Positions 1-6,226 of a DNA stretch of 9,538 nucleotides are shown here, one piece after another. The position numbers were made by a program, and so were the translations under genes. The notes beneath the pieces are model-generated. The model was not told the DNA's origin, ran no database searches, and saw only the letters and a program-made list of their open reading frames with translations. How positions within the stretch are numbered: position 1 is the first letter of the stretch; every line of letters begins with the position of its first letter. This DNA is from an uncultured Thalassolituus sp. Lineage in GTDB: Bacteria; Pseudomonadota; Gammaproteobacteria; Pseudomonadales; Oceanobacteraceae. The DNA lies in assembly GCA_913054055.1 (NCBI GenBank), contig CAJXIT010000118.1, positions 1 to 9,538 on the forward strand, written 5' to 3'.

Positions 1-1052
1 CTGATAGCGGCGTTAAGGCCACCATCGAAGAAGAAGTACTAGAAGGTGGGATTTGGTTAAATAAAGAATTAAATTATTTGGCCAGTCGTAAAGACCATAA
101 CGGTTTTTTTTACAGCCTAAAACAGTTTGAATATATTTTAGCGTCTGGCTTGGCAGACAAAGCATTAAATACTCATAAAGATGCCATGCAATCCCAAGGT
201 CAGCGGCAATGTCGCACCATGAAAAAACAATTAACCGCTGAGAGCCACTTTTTACATGGGGTTTGGCAAGATTACTGCGCTGTGTTTTCATTAAAAGAAC
301 ACTATCAATTAAGTAAAGACAGTACTCGATTTCAACATGCCAGTATTTCCAGTAGTCGCCTTAAGGTCTCAAGTGCGGCGGGTATTTCAAAGAATCAAAT
401 CGCAAAACATGTAGAAAAATCCATCAGTAACAATCCTTGGTTTTCATCAGAAGCCAAGTCACCGTTGAAATTATCACTCAGTGGTCGAATCAATTATTCT
501 GTGCATACCACCCCTAAAACCTTTCATCATAAGTACGTGGTATATAAAGAAACATTAGAGCTGATTAAAGACCCTAAAAATCCTAAAAAGGTCATCAGGA
601 AACTAATAAAAAGAAAAGGCTATCCCAAGTCTACAACGTTTCCAGGAAAAGAATACACTGAGACCTACTCTCATCAAGTAGACGTAAAGGCCAATGTGAT
701 GGGGCATGCCATACAAGCCCAGAATCAGATCGCCCGTGAAAAAAATGTCATGACATCTCATAATACGTATTTTAAATCAGAAGGGATTCACCCGGTTAAA
801 CCAAGGTTTAAAAACAAGCAAAAATGGAAAAACAAAATAGCTAATAGTTTAGCCAAACAATTGAATAAAAATTTAAATAAAGCATGGGTTGACCAGTATT
901 GTACCGATCAAAACATTGATCAGCGCCTATCTAAAAATGAATACGCTGTTCGCTGTGCTTTGTATCGACCTAATCATGGCGTGGTAAAAGGATGGACCCA
1001 AAGTGAGTTTTCCTTAAGCTTGGCGCAACTGAATATTATGTTTGGTAAGTAG
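1..1052 (+). CDS. Unrecognised protein, 5' end outside the window
   Basis: I do not recognise this protein. The frame is open from base 3 without interruption, giving at least 349 codons to the TAG at 1050-1052, so the true start lies upstream. A TTG at base 78 is only an internal Leu codon: the 25 codons before it are open and read as protein (for example EEEVLEGGIWLNKEL), and there is no ribosome site before it. The middle of the protein looks like alternating beta strands rich in Ser, Thr and Tyr (segments such as LKLSLSGRINYSVHT and YTETYSHQVDVKANVMG). The C-terminal third is very basic, with many Lys and Asn. There are four cysteines in two well-separated pairs (QCRT/DYCAVF and QYCTD/VRCALY), which could form disulfides in an exported protein, but the N-terminus needed to see a signal peptide is missing. 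It converges on the AraC gene with a 57-base gap, so it is probably not part of the lipase block. Confidence 0.8.
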   Translation, partial: DSGVKATIEEEVLEGGIWLNKELNYLASRKDHNGFFYSLKQFEYILASGLADKALNTHKDAMQSQGQRQCRTMKKQLTAESHFLHGVWQDYCAVFSLKEHYQLSKDSTRFQHASISSSRLKVSSAAGISKNQIAKHVEKSISNNPWFSSEAKSPLKLSLSGRINYSVHTTPKTFHHKYVVYKETLELIKDPKNPKKVIRKLIKRKGYPKSTTFPGKEYTETYSHQVDVKANVMGHAIQAQNQIAREKNVMTSHNTYFKSEGIHPVKPRFKNKQKWKNKIANSLAKQLNKNLNKAWVDQYCTDQNIDQRLSKNEYAVRCALYRPNHGVVKGWTQSEFSLSLAQLNIMFGK

Positions 1053-1063
1053 AACGCTTGACT

Positions 1064-1121
1064 GAAACGGCATATTGATCGGTTTGCGCTGAAAAGCCCA
1101 AAGAATGATTTATGCCGTTTC
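1064..1121. terminator. Possible stem-loop between convergent genes
   Basis: A perfect 10-base inverted repeat, GAAACGGCAT at 1064-1073 and ATGCCGTTTC at 1112-1121, flanks a 38-base loop in the gap between the two convergent genes. The right arm overlaps the stop codon of the AraC gene. There is no T run after either arm, and the loop is long, so it is not a classic intrinsic terminator. It could end transcripts by a Rho-dependent route or protect 3' ends, or be chance. Confidence 0.35.
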
Positions 1122-2114
1122 CAGTTGTGTAGACTGAGATAAAACGTATGCCTTAGGGTTGCCCCCAAACTGCTCTTTAAAAAATTTCCTAAAACTCACC
1201 TGAGTTTGAAACCCAAGTATCTTAGCCGTTTCTTCAAAATCCATTTTCTTTTGAAATAAGCAAATCTTAGTGAGCTCTCGACGGGCCAATTTGCACACCT
1301 GAGAATAAGAGCAACCTTCAGCGGCAAGCCGCTTTTGCAGTCCACGAGTAGAGATATTCATGGCGGCAGCCAAGTTGGCACTGCTGAAATTGTAAGGGGA
1401 TTGACTCATTAAGTGAGTGATTGCCCGATATCGAAAACTCTGCTGACGTTTATTTTCAGACCAGGTTTCAAATGCTTTCGCCATATAAATATTATGCAGC
1501 GGTTTATTATGATCCGGTAAAGAAGCCGACAGCATGCTCGTGGGGAACTCGATCATTGCAATGGGGGCGTCATACACAATTTCACATTGAAATAAATCTT
1601 GATATTGATCGGCATATTTCGGTCTAGGGTAATCTAAAAGAATGCGAATGGGCTTAACATCCATTGAAATAGATTTTTGAAATAAGTCCAAACCATATGC
1701 AAAAAATACTTCGCAGGTAAAGCGGCGTGTATAGGCTTCAGATCGATCTTCATATGGAAAGGCAATGGCTAGGGATGAGGTTTTTGGCCCTTTATTAACA
1801 ACCGGATAAGGGCGCAGCCCCAGTACATGGTAAATTTTTACCGTGGCATCTAAGCATTCTTCTACGGTTTGTGCGGTTGTGATCATTCTGAAAAAATCAC
1901 ATAAATTTAACGCCACCACATTTTGCCCAAAACTAAACCCCATGTTTGAATTTGGGTTGTGGGAATATATGAACTGAACCAAATATGTAAAATATTTAGT
2001 CGCGACATCGTCACCGGTTAAGCTCAGTTCTTTATAGCTTAACGGTTTTTCTGTTATGGCAGGATCATTGTTAATTATATCTAGCAGTAAGCGAAAATAG
2101 ATATCACTTATCAT
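1110..2114 (-). CDS. AraC-family transcriptional regulator (arabinose-binding-like N-terminal domain)
   Basis: A DNA-binding regulator of 334 residues. The N-terminal ~200 residues resemble the ligand-binding domain found in OruR/VirS-type AraC proteins (PF12625-like). The C-terminal ~100 residues are an AraC DNA-binding domain with two helix-turn-helix units: the first around residues 247-267 (NLAAAMNISTRGLQKRL), the second around 292-323 (EETAKILGFQTQVSFRKFFK, then GGNPKAY). I start it at the ATG at 2114 because AAGGAAAG stands just upstream with good spacing; a GTG five codons earlier (2129) would place that Shine-Dalgarno inside the gene. It is divergent from the first SGNH lipoprotein gene across 211 bases that contain a dyad also found before the second SGNH gene, so it is the obvious candidate regulator of the lipase block. 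The ligand cannot be read from the sequence; a fatty acid or other lipid product would fit the context, but this is inference. Confidence 0.92.
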   Translation of the reverse strand: MISDIYFRLLLDIINNDPAITEKPLSYKELSLTGDDVATKYFTYLVQFIYSHNPNSNMGFSFGQNVVALNLCDFFRMITTAQTVEECLDATVKIYHVLGLRPYPVVNKGPKTSSLAIAFPYEDRSEAYTRRFTCEVFFAYGLDLFQKSISMDVKPIRILLDYPRPKYADQYQDLFQCEIVYDAPIAMIEFPTSMLSASLPDHNKPLHNIYMAKAFETWSENKRQQSFRYRAITHLMSQSPYNFSSANLAAAMNISTRGLQKRLAAEGCSYSQVCKLARRELTKICLFQKKMDFEETAKILGFQTQVSFRKFFKEQFGGNPKAYVLSQSTQLETA

Positions 2115-2325
2115 GATCTTTCCTTGCACGATTCTTAGATTGAATCTGTTTTTATTGTTTAGAAATAATATCCCCTAATTGGCACAAAAATCCTAGGACA
2201 AAATAAGACTTTGTTATTAATTACGAACCAACAATTCAAAACGTTCGTATAACTGAACAAAATTGAAAGAGGCCCTAGGCTAGGATAAAAAGCCATCTAA
2301 TAACTCTTCATTAGGAGAGAACAAC
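2115..2325. promoter_or_regulatory. Divergent promoter region between the AraC gene and first SGNH gene
   Basis: This 211-base AT-rich gap must hold the promoters of both divergent genes. Toward the AraC gene a TATTAT (minus strand, 2170-2165) could be a -10 element, but I see no good -35. Toward the SGNH gene TAGGAT at 2281-2286 is a weak -10 candidate without a convincing -35, as expected for an activator-dependent promoter. CTAGG occurs at 2193-2197 (inside the palindrome TCCTAGGA, 2191-2198), 2275-2279 and 2280-2284. A clear Shine-Dalgarno AGGAG at 2313-2317 precedes the SGNH ATG. The dyad at 2222-2249 is listed separately. Confidence 0.5.
2222..2249. promoter_or_regulatory. Candidate operator, copy 1 (CGAAC-N14-GTTCG dyad)
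   Basis: TACGAAC (2222-2228) and GTTCGTA (2243-2249) form a perfect 7-base inverted repeat with a 14-base AT-rich spacer, so the half-sites are 21 bases apart, two helical turns on one face of the DNA. A second copy with exactly the same spacer length lies at 4210-4235 before the paralogous SGNH gene. Here the core ends 77 bases before the ATG. The position fits an activator or repressor site just upstream of a promoter. The AraC protein encoded next door is the likeliest binder, although AraC proteins more often bind direct repeats, so another dimeric regulator is possible. Confidence 0.55.
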
Positions 2326-3039
2326 ATGAAGTTAACAAAAATAATAAAAACAAGCCTACTAGCAATGTCAATTCTGGCCTTAGTGGCCTGTGGCGGTGCA
2401 GCCGACTACGTAGAAACGGCTGATCGCAATGACGTTGTTATGGTAGGGGATTCAATTTTTGAATTATCTGGAGACTTACCGCGTTTTTTAGAAGCAAAAG
2501 CAGGTGCCACCTTTCGTGACTACACCATTTCTGGTGCTGAAATCTCAGGTGGTTCATTAGCCCGTGCAATTAACCTTCAATACGCGGATGCCAATGCATT
2601 TAATGGTGACATTGATACTGTTGTTATGGATGGCGGCGGTAATGATATTTTAATTCCTGCAACATTAGGGGATTTTTATGGGTGTCGCACAAAATGGTAC
2701 CGTAAAAATATCTCAAGCCGATGCGTAAACCTGATCAATAACGTATATGTTGATACGGTCAATCTGCTAAACACCATGGATGCAGATGGCGTGCAAAACG
2801 TGGTTTATCTAGGTTACTACGAGTTACCACGTGGCAACGCTAACCTAGCTAAGGCATTAACCTATGGCGTTGACCGATTAGGTGAAGCGTGTGCGAATGC
2901 CAATGCAAATTGTGACTTTGTGGACCCTAGAGGGCACATACCTGCGAATTATGTATTAGACGATGATATCCACCCAACGGCAGAAGGCTCGCAAGTGCTG
3001 GCCGATTTAATTTGGCCTAGCTTGCAAGGCCTACTTTAA
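2326..3039 (+). CDS. SGNH/GDSL-family hydrolase, outer-membrane lipoprotein (paralogue 1)
   Basis: A 237-residue predicted lipid-anchored esterase or lipase. The N-terminus is a lipoprotein signal with a basic start, a hydrophobic stretch and a lipobox ending LVAC, so Cys22 would be lipidated; Gly at +2 suggests sorting to the outer membrane. SGNH signatures follow in order: block I GDSIF with nucleophile Ser43, a glycine-rich segment near 70-76 (SGAEISGG) where block II is expected, block III GGGND with Asn106, and block V DDIHPTAEG with Asp213 and His216. Four cysteines (120, 133, 189, 196) are all kept in the paralogue at 4310-5032, suggesting two disulfides in the periplasm. ATG is preceded by AGGAG eight bases upstream. 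It is followed 74 bases later by a LifO-family foldase gene. The natural substrate is unknown; lipid or carbohydrate ester hydrolysis is family knowledge only. Confidence 0.9.
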   Translation: MKLTKIIKTSLLAMSILALVACGGAADYVETADRNDVVMVGDSIFELSGDLPRFLEAKAGATFRDYTISGAEISGGSLARAINLQYADANAFNGDIDTVVMDGGGNDILIPATLGDFYGCRTKWYRKNISSRCVNLINNVYVDTVNLLNTMDADGVQNVVYLGYYELPRGNANLAKALTYGVDRLGEACANANANCDFVDPRGHIPANYVLDDDIHPTAEGSQVLADLIWPSLQGLL

Positions 3040-3067
3040 TCAATTAGTTTAAGAGGTTATTAGGTGG

Positions 3068-3095
3068 AAATTAGGGTGATTCGTCACCCTGATTT
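3068..3095 (+). other. Intra-operon hairpin with TTCG loop
   Basis: In the gap between the first SGNH gene and the chaperone gene, AAATTAGGGTGA and TCACCCTGATTT pair over 12 positions (one G-T wobble) around a TTCG loop at 3080-3083. C(UUCG)G is the best-known ultra-stable RNA tetraloop, although here the closing pair is A-T, not C-G. There is no T run afterwards, only TTTAAAAA, so it is unlikely to be a strong terminator. It could protect the 3' end of the lipoprotein transcript or partially attenuate, giving more hydrolase than chaperone. That role is inference. Confidence 0.6.
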
Positions 3096-3113
3096 AAAAA
3101 TAGAGAAGGCATA

Positions 3114-4133
3114 ATGAAAATAATAAAAAGTGCGTTTTTCACAGCGGTTTGTCTGGGTGGTTTGGTGTACCTGCAATGGGGTTATGACCCTGATGTGAGT
3201 ATCGTGAGCACAGAAGATAAACAAACCCATCAACAAACCACTGCTACTGGCATTCCGTTTTTACCCGTCAATGATATTCAAACGTTTATAGACTCATTAT
3301 CCACTCGCATGAAACAGCAGCATGGTCATGAAATACAGGATGTGTTAGTGCAGCTAAGCATGGCTGACTTTCGAGACTTTGTTATAGAAGAATTTCCAGA
3401 TAATGGTTTATCTGTGTTTCAACAGATCATGAAAAATGCATTCCCAGAATACGCAGACGCAATCTTTGCATTGCTTGCTAATATGCGAAGCTACAACGAC
3501 TGGCATGTCAGTATGCTATTAACATTAAATGAAATGAATGCATTGGCTCGTAACGGTACTTTATGGGGCAAGCGCCGAGAATTATTTGGCGACTTGGCTG
3601 AAGAAATTTGGCAACATGAAAAAGATGAAGACGAAAACAAACAAAAAAACATACAAGATACGTTAGCGTTATTGCATAAAGCCGATGACCTTTCTATGAC
3701 AGATCGCTTATACATCCTAACGGATAGTATTCATCAGCAATATGGGGATGAGCACAGCAACTTACTGATCAGTAAAGGTATGGTGGCGGACATTTACTTT
3801 CATTTAGACAGCGTGCAAAACGATTTGAAAGAAATGAGTAGCGAAGAACGTGCCGCGGCATTGGCGCAAAGCCGCCGACAACTTGGATTCAGTGAAACAC
3901 GTATCTCTGAATTAGCAAAGGACGATGAGCAAAAAGAACACCGTTGGAAAAACGGATACGAATACATGTCAGCAAGGGATCAACTGGTCAGTATGTATTC
4001 TGGTGCCGAATTAGAATCTAAGTTAGCTGACTTAAGAATTCAGCACTTTTCACATGAAGCGCCAACCATTGAAAAAGAAGAAGCCACTGACTTTTTTAGA
4101 TACAAAAGGCCAAGGCTTTATGGCAGTAACTAA
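3114..4133 (+). CDS. Lipase-chaperone (LifO/foldase) family protein, membrane-anchored, divergent N-terminus
   Basis: A 339-residue protein, the usual length of lipase-specific foldases, which are anchored in the inner membrane and fold a secreted lipase in the periplasm. Residues 5-22 form the single membrane anchor; a variable linker follows to about 50. Family resemblance is clear from about residue 109 on when compared from memory with Pseudomonas LifO: a helical arm (FPEYADAIFALLANMRSY, then RRELFGDLAEEIWQHE at 154-169), a DDLSMTDRLYILTDSI segment, and a C-terminal mini-domain (RRQLGFSETRISELAKDDEQ at 254-273, then HRWKNGYEYMSAR). The first mini-domain is odd: the hallmark RxxFDYxLSxxGE and the SxxGTxxDG strand are not visible; only ADFRDFVIEEF near 84-94 sits where RxxFDY is expected. 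GAGAAGG four bases before the ATG is a good ribosome site. It lies between two SGNH lipoprotein genes, its likely clients; no classic alpha/beta-fold family I lipase is in the window. Confidence 0.82.
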   Translation: MKIIKSAFFTAVCLGGLVYLQWGYDPDVSIVSTEDKQTHQQTTATGIPFLPVNDIQTFIDSLSTRMKQQHGHEIQDVLVQLSMADFRDFVIEEFPDNGLSVFQQIMKNAFPEYADAIFALLANMRSYNDWHVSMLLTLNEMNALARNGTLWGKRRELFGDLAEEIWQHEKDEDENKQKNIQDTLALLHKADDLSMTDRLYILTDSIHQQYGDEHSNLLISKGMVADIYFHLDSVQNDLKEMSSEERAAALAQSRRQLGFSETRISELAKDDEQKEHRWKNGYEYMSARDQLVSMYSGAELESKLADLRIQHFSHEAPTIEKEEATDFFRYKRPRLYGSN

Positions 4134-4209
4134 TTTGGTCTCATCAAAAGAAACATGTGTACTAAGTTAGTCATCTTAAAATTAAAAAATGACATTAAAT
4201 TATTCATCC

Positions 4210-4235
4210 GCGAACAAACATAAAAAAGTGTTCGC
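4210..4235. promoter_or_regulatory. Candidate operator, copy 2 (CGAAC-N14-GTTCG dyad)
   Basis: GCGAAC (4210-4215) and GTTCGC (4230-4235) form a perfect 6-base inverted repeat with a 14-base spacer, identical in geometry to copy 1. The outer base pair has changed on both sides together (A-T in copy 1, G-C here), keeping the symmetry. The spacer again contains AACA after the left arm and is A-rich, and ATA follows the right arm in both. The site ends 74 bases before the ATG, against 77 for copy 1. Confidence 0.55.
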
Positions 4236-4244
4236 ATATTTACT

Positions 4245-4263
4245 AGGGGTGATATTCATCCCT
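4245..4263 (+). repeat. Short hairpin in the second SGNH promoter/leader region
   Basis: AGGGGTGA (4245-4252) pairs with TCATCCCT (4256-4263) over eight positions, one a G-T wobble, leaving a 3-base loop. Its arms resemble the hairpin before the chaperone gene (AGGGTGA/TCACCCT). Whether it is transcribed depends on where the promoter lies. Confidence 0.35.
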
Positions 4264-4309
4264 ATCTACACTCCTTTAGTCTTCGGACAAAAACAATAAG
4301 GAGAAACAC

Positions 4310-5032
4310 ATGAAGCTAACCCAATCGATTAAACACACAGCAAAGGCCCTTGCTAGTGCTTGTTTATTACTTTCACTCATTGCCTGTGGCGGAAACGATT
4401 ACGTTGAATCAGCCGATCGCAATGACATTGTCACACTGGGGGATTCAATCTTTGATCTTTCTGGCGACATTCAAAACAACCTAGAAGCACAAGCCGGTTT
4501 AACGTTTCGTAACTACACACAAAGTGGTGCAGAAATTTCGGGTGGACTGATTGCGCGCTCTGTTGAAAATCAATATGCCGATGCAAATTCTACAAACAGC
4601 AATATCAATATTGCAGTGATGAATGGTGGGGGTAATGATATTTTAATCCCAGCCATGATTTTAGACCCATATGGTTGTCGCACACACTGGTGGCGTTGGA
4701 ATATCAGTCGCAGCTGTCGCAACCTGGTAAACGACACCTACGTCAAAGCCGTTAACCTATTAAATAAAATGGACAATGACGGTGTGAATGACATTATTTA
4801 TTTGGGTTATTACGAGCTACCTCGTGGTAATGCTAACCTGAAAAAAGCAGTGAACTACGGCGTTGACCGTTTGGATGATGCGTGTGGTAATTCAACGGCC
4901 AATTGCACCTTTTTAGATTCACGCGGCATGGTACCTGCCAATCACGTATTAAGTGATAATATCCATCCCACCGCAGAAGGTTCTAAAACCTTATCCGATT
5001 TAATCTGGCCAAAACTGAATAGTCTTTTATAA
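4310..5032 (+). CDS. SGNH/GDSL-family hydrolase, outer-membrane lipoprotein (paralogue 2)
   Basis: A 240-residue paralogue of the product of 2326-3039; aligning the two by hand from DYVE to the C-terminus gives 141 identical residues out of 211. The lipoprotein signal ends in the lipobox LIAC with Cys26, followed by Gly at +2. Catalytic blocks are intact: GDSIF with Ser46, SGAEISGG, GGGND with Asn109, and SDNIHPTAEG with Asp216 and His219. The four cysteines (123, 136, 192, 199) match those of paralogue 1. The motif YLGYYELPRGNANL is identical in both. The signal peptide and the region around residues 80-105 differ most, and the segment after YGCRT is more Trp-rich here (HWWRWN), which could alter the substrate pocket. 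It ends just before a strong terminator. It is probably a surface or periplasm-facing esterase; the substrate is unknown, and the LifO-family protein encoded upstream is its likely folding partner. Confidence 0.9.
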   Translation: MKLTQSIKHTAKALASACLLLSLIACGGNDYVESADRNDIVTLGDSIFDLSGDIQNNLEAQAGLTFRNYTQSGAEISGGLIARSVENQYADANSTNSNINIAVMNGGGNDILIPAMILDPYGCRTHWWRWNISRSCRNLVNDTYVKAVNLLNKMDNDGVNDIIYLGYYELPRGNANLKKAVNYGVDRLDDACGNSTANCTFLDSRGMVPANHVLSDNIHPTAEGSKTLSDLIWPKLNSLL

Positions 5033-5056
5033 GCGTTACACTAAATCGTTAAGCAT

Positions 5057-5094
5057 AAAAAAGCCCCATTAGAATGATCTGACGGGGCTTTTTT
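5057..5094. terminator. Bidirectional intrinsic terminator
   Basis: AAAAAAGCCCC (5057-5067) and GGGGCTTTTTT (5084-5094) are perfectly complementary over 11 bases with a 16-base loop. The T run on the top strand ends the SGNH transcript, and the A run reads as a T run for the converging hydrolase gene, so one element serves both genes. Confidence 0.9.
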
Positions 5095-5134
5095 CTGTGA
5101 GGTTTACTGCGGGTTTTGTATTGGTTGTGTGGAA

Positions 5135-6226
5135 TTAAAGATGCTTTTCAAGAAAGTCTAAAAAAACAGGATTAGACAGTTGGGTAATGCTTTCATCCTG
5201 ACCACTCACGTAACCGTACTGCAGGCAATCCATTAAATCTAGTTGAGATAAAAACCGAGCCACAATGCGCTCAGAGCGCTCAGCATTGAGCGGTAAATCA
5301 ATTAATGGTTTGTCATTTAATAAGCTTTGCCCAGGCTGATTATAATGCACTTCGCAATTGGCGATGTAAGGGGAGTCTGGCCACAATTGGGCTTTGGCGT
5401 CTGTGGTGTCCCATGCATGGGGCGCGTCTTTAAAGACATGGGCTTCTACTGGTGAGCCCGCTTGCTGTATTTCGTTCTCCCTGTTTTTGCAGTCACTCAA
5501 TACATTCGAGCCATCGTTATCCCCCCTAAGGGTGAGCAATGGGGCGCCGTTGGTGTTAAGCATATTAGGTACTTGAAAACAGGGGCCATAAAAATCGGCA
5601 AACACCGCAAAGCCCTTGGGTTCATTAAAGGCTTTTTGAATACGTTGGGCCATGGCTAAGCGAATGGCCATGCCGCCATAGCTAAATCCAGCCAGTCCAA
5701 TCTTATTGCCATCAACCCCAGGGTGGGTCTTTAACAAAGCCAAAGCATGGTAAGCATCGCTTAGGGCATCCACTTCAGAGACGGCAAATAACTTAGCCAT
5801 GTAATGCATGTCAGGGGTGAGGCCTCTTGAGCCGTAATAATTCAATATAAATGCCCCAATACCCGCCTCATTGAGCAATTTTGCATACATGTCTTCTCGG
5901 CCAGTGCCTAATCCGCTGCTGCCGTGTAGCAATACCATCACCGGAACCGGTGTGTCTAAGCTGGCCGAATCAGGTAAATGCAGTGTGCCGAAACTGGTAT
6001 GGGTATCCGTGGTGGCGTTATTTAATAGCACGTCCAGATCAAAAGGGCTGCTTGATTGAAAATACACTAAGCCAGTGGCATCGGCTTTTAAAGTTGAGCT
6101 AGGCTGGGGTAAATCAGGGAAAGGGGGTACAAGCTTGCTAACCAGCCCTGCTGTACCGCCAAGGGCAAAAAAGCCCACAACACATAAAAGAATAACCACA
6201 AGAAACGATTTCAATAAAGTACGCAA
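5135..6226 (-). CDS. Membrane-anchored alpha/beta hydrolase, dienelactone-hydrolase type
   Basis: A 363-residue predicted serine hydrolase of the dienelactone-hydrolase/acyl-peptidase-like group. Residues 7-24 are a hydrophobic signal anchor or signal peptide with no lipobox, so the catalytic domain should face the periplasm. The fold signatures are an oxyanion HGSSG at 101-105, the nucleophile elbow GFSYGG with Ser182, acid residue Asp236 or Asp238 in LRGDNDGS, and catalytic His270 in APHAWD. Ser, not the Cys of true dienelactone hydrolases, is the nucleophile. About 90 residues follow the His, with an extra helical tail. The start is a TTG at 6226; upstream in frame there is no ATG, GTG or TTG before a stop at 6245-6247, and GGTG lies a few bases before the TTG. 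It converges on the SGNH block and is divergent from the binding-protein operon, so a shared function with the lipase block is possible but unproven. Confidence 0.88.
   Translation of the reverse strand: MRTLLKSFLVVILLCVVGFFALGGTAGLVSKLVPPFPDLPQPSSTLKADATGLVYFQSSSPFDLDVLLNNATTDTHTSFGTLHLPDSASLDTPVPVMVLLHGSSGLGTGREDMYAKLLNEAGIGAFILNYYGSRGLTPDMHYMAKLFAVSEVDALSDAYHALALLKTHPGVDGNKIGLAGFSYGGMAIRLAMAQRIQKAFNEPKGFAVFADFYGPCFQVPNMLNTNGAPLLTLRGDNDGSNVLSDCKNRENEIQQAGSPVEAHVFKDAPHAWDTTDAKAQLWPDSPYIANCEVHYNQPGQSLLNDKPLIDLPLNAERSERIVARFLSQLDLMDCLQYGYVSGQDESITQLSNPVFLDFLEKHL

Larger units (their letters stand above)
4134..4309 (+). promoter_or_regulatory. Promoter region of the second SGNH gene
   Basis: A 176-base AT-rich gap. 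It starts with a weak imperfect hairpin around 4170-4194 (GTCAT...ATGAC), which could help end the chaperone transcript but has no T run. It then holds the dyad at 4210-4235, an 8-bp hairpin at 4245-4263, and TACACT at 4267-4272, a weak -10 candidate lying at nearly the same distance from the dyad as TAGGAT does before the first SGNH gene. AAGGAG at 4298-4303 is a strong ribosome site six bases before the ATG. The presence of its own dyad suggests that the second SGNH gene has its own promoter and is not only read through from the chaperone gene. Confidence 0.5.

Noticed and set aside
78..1052. TTG at 78 as the start of the first gene
   Set aside because: The frame is open back to base 3, the extra 25 codons read as normal protein, and no ribosome site precedes the TTG. 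The gene is 5'-truncated by the window.
1421..1627. Small + strand ORF opposite the AraC gene
   Set aside because: It lies wholly inside a well-supported gene on the other strand, without a ribosome site or recognisable protein.
2115..2129. GTG at 2129 as the start of the AraC gene
   Set aside because: It would bury a strong AAGGAAAG ribosome site that is well placed for the ATG at 2114.
2179..2198. Sigma-54-type promoter suggested by TTGGCAC
   Set aside because: The -24 half matches but the -12 TTGC is absent at the required spacing; TCCTA is found instead.
4170..4194. Terminator after the chaperone gene
   Set aside because: Only five pairs at the base of an AT-rich loop and no T run; too weak to list as a terminator.
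5394..6102. Several + strand ORFs opposite the alpha/beta hydrolase
   Set aside because: All overlap a hydrolase with an intact catalytic triad on the minus strand, and none resembles a protein family.
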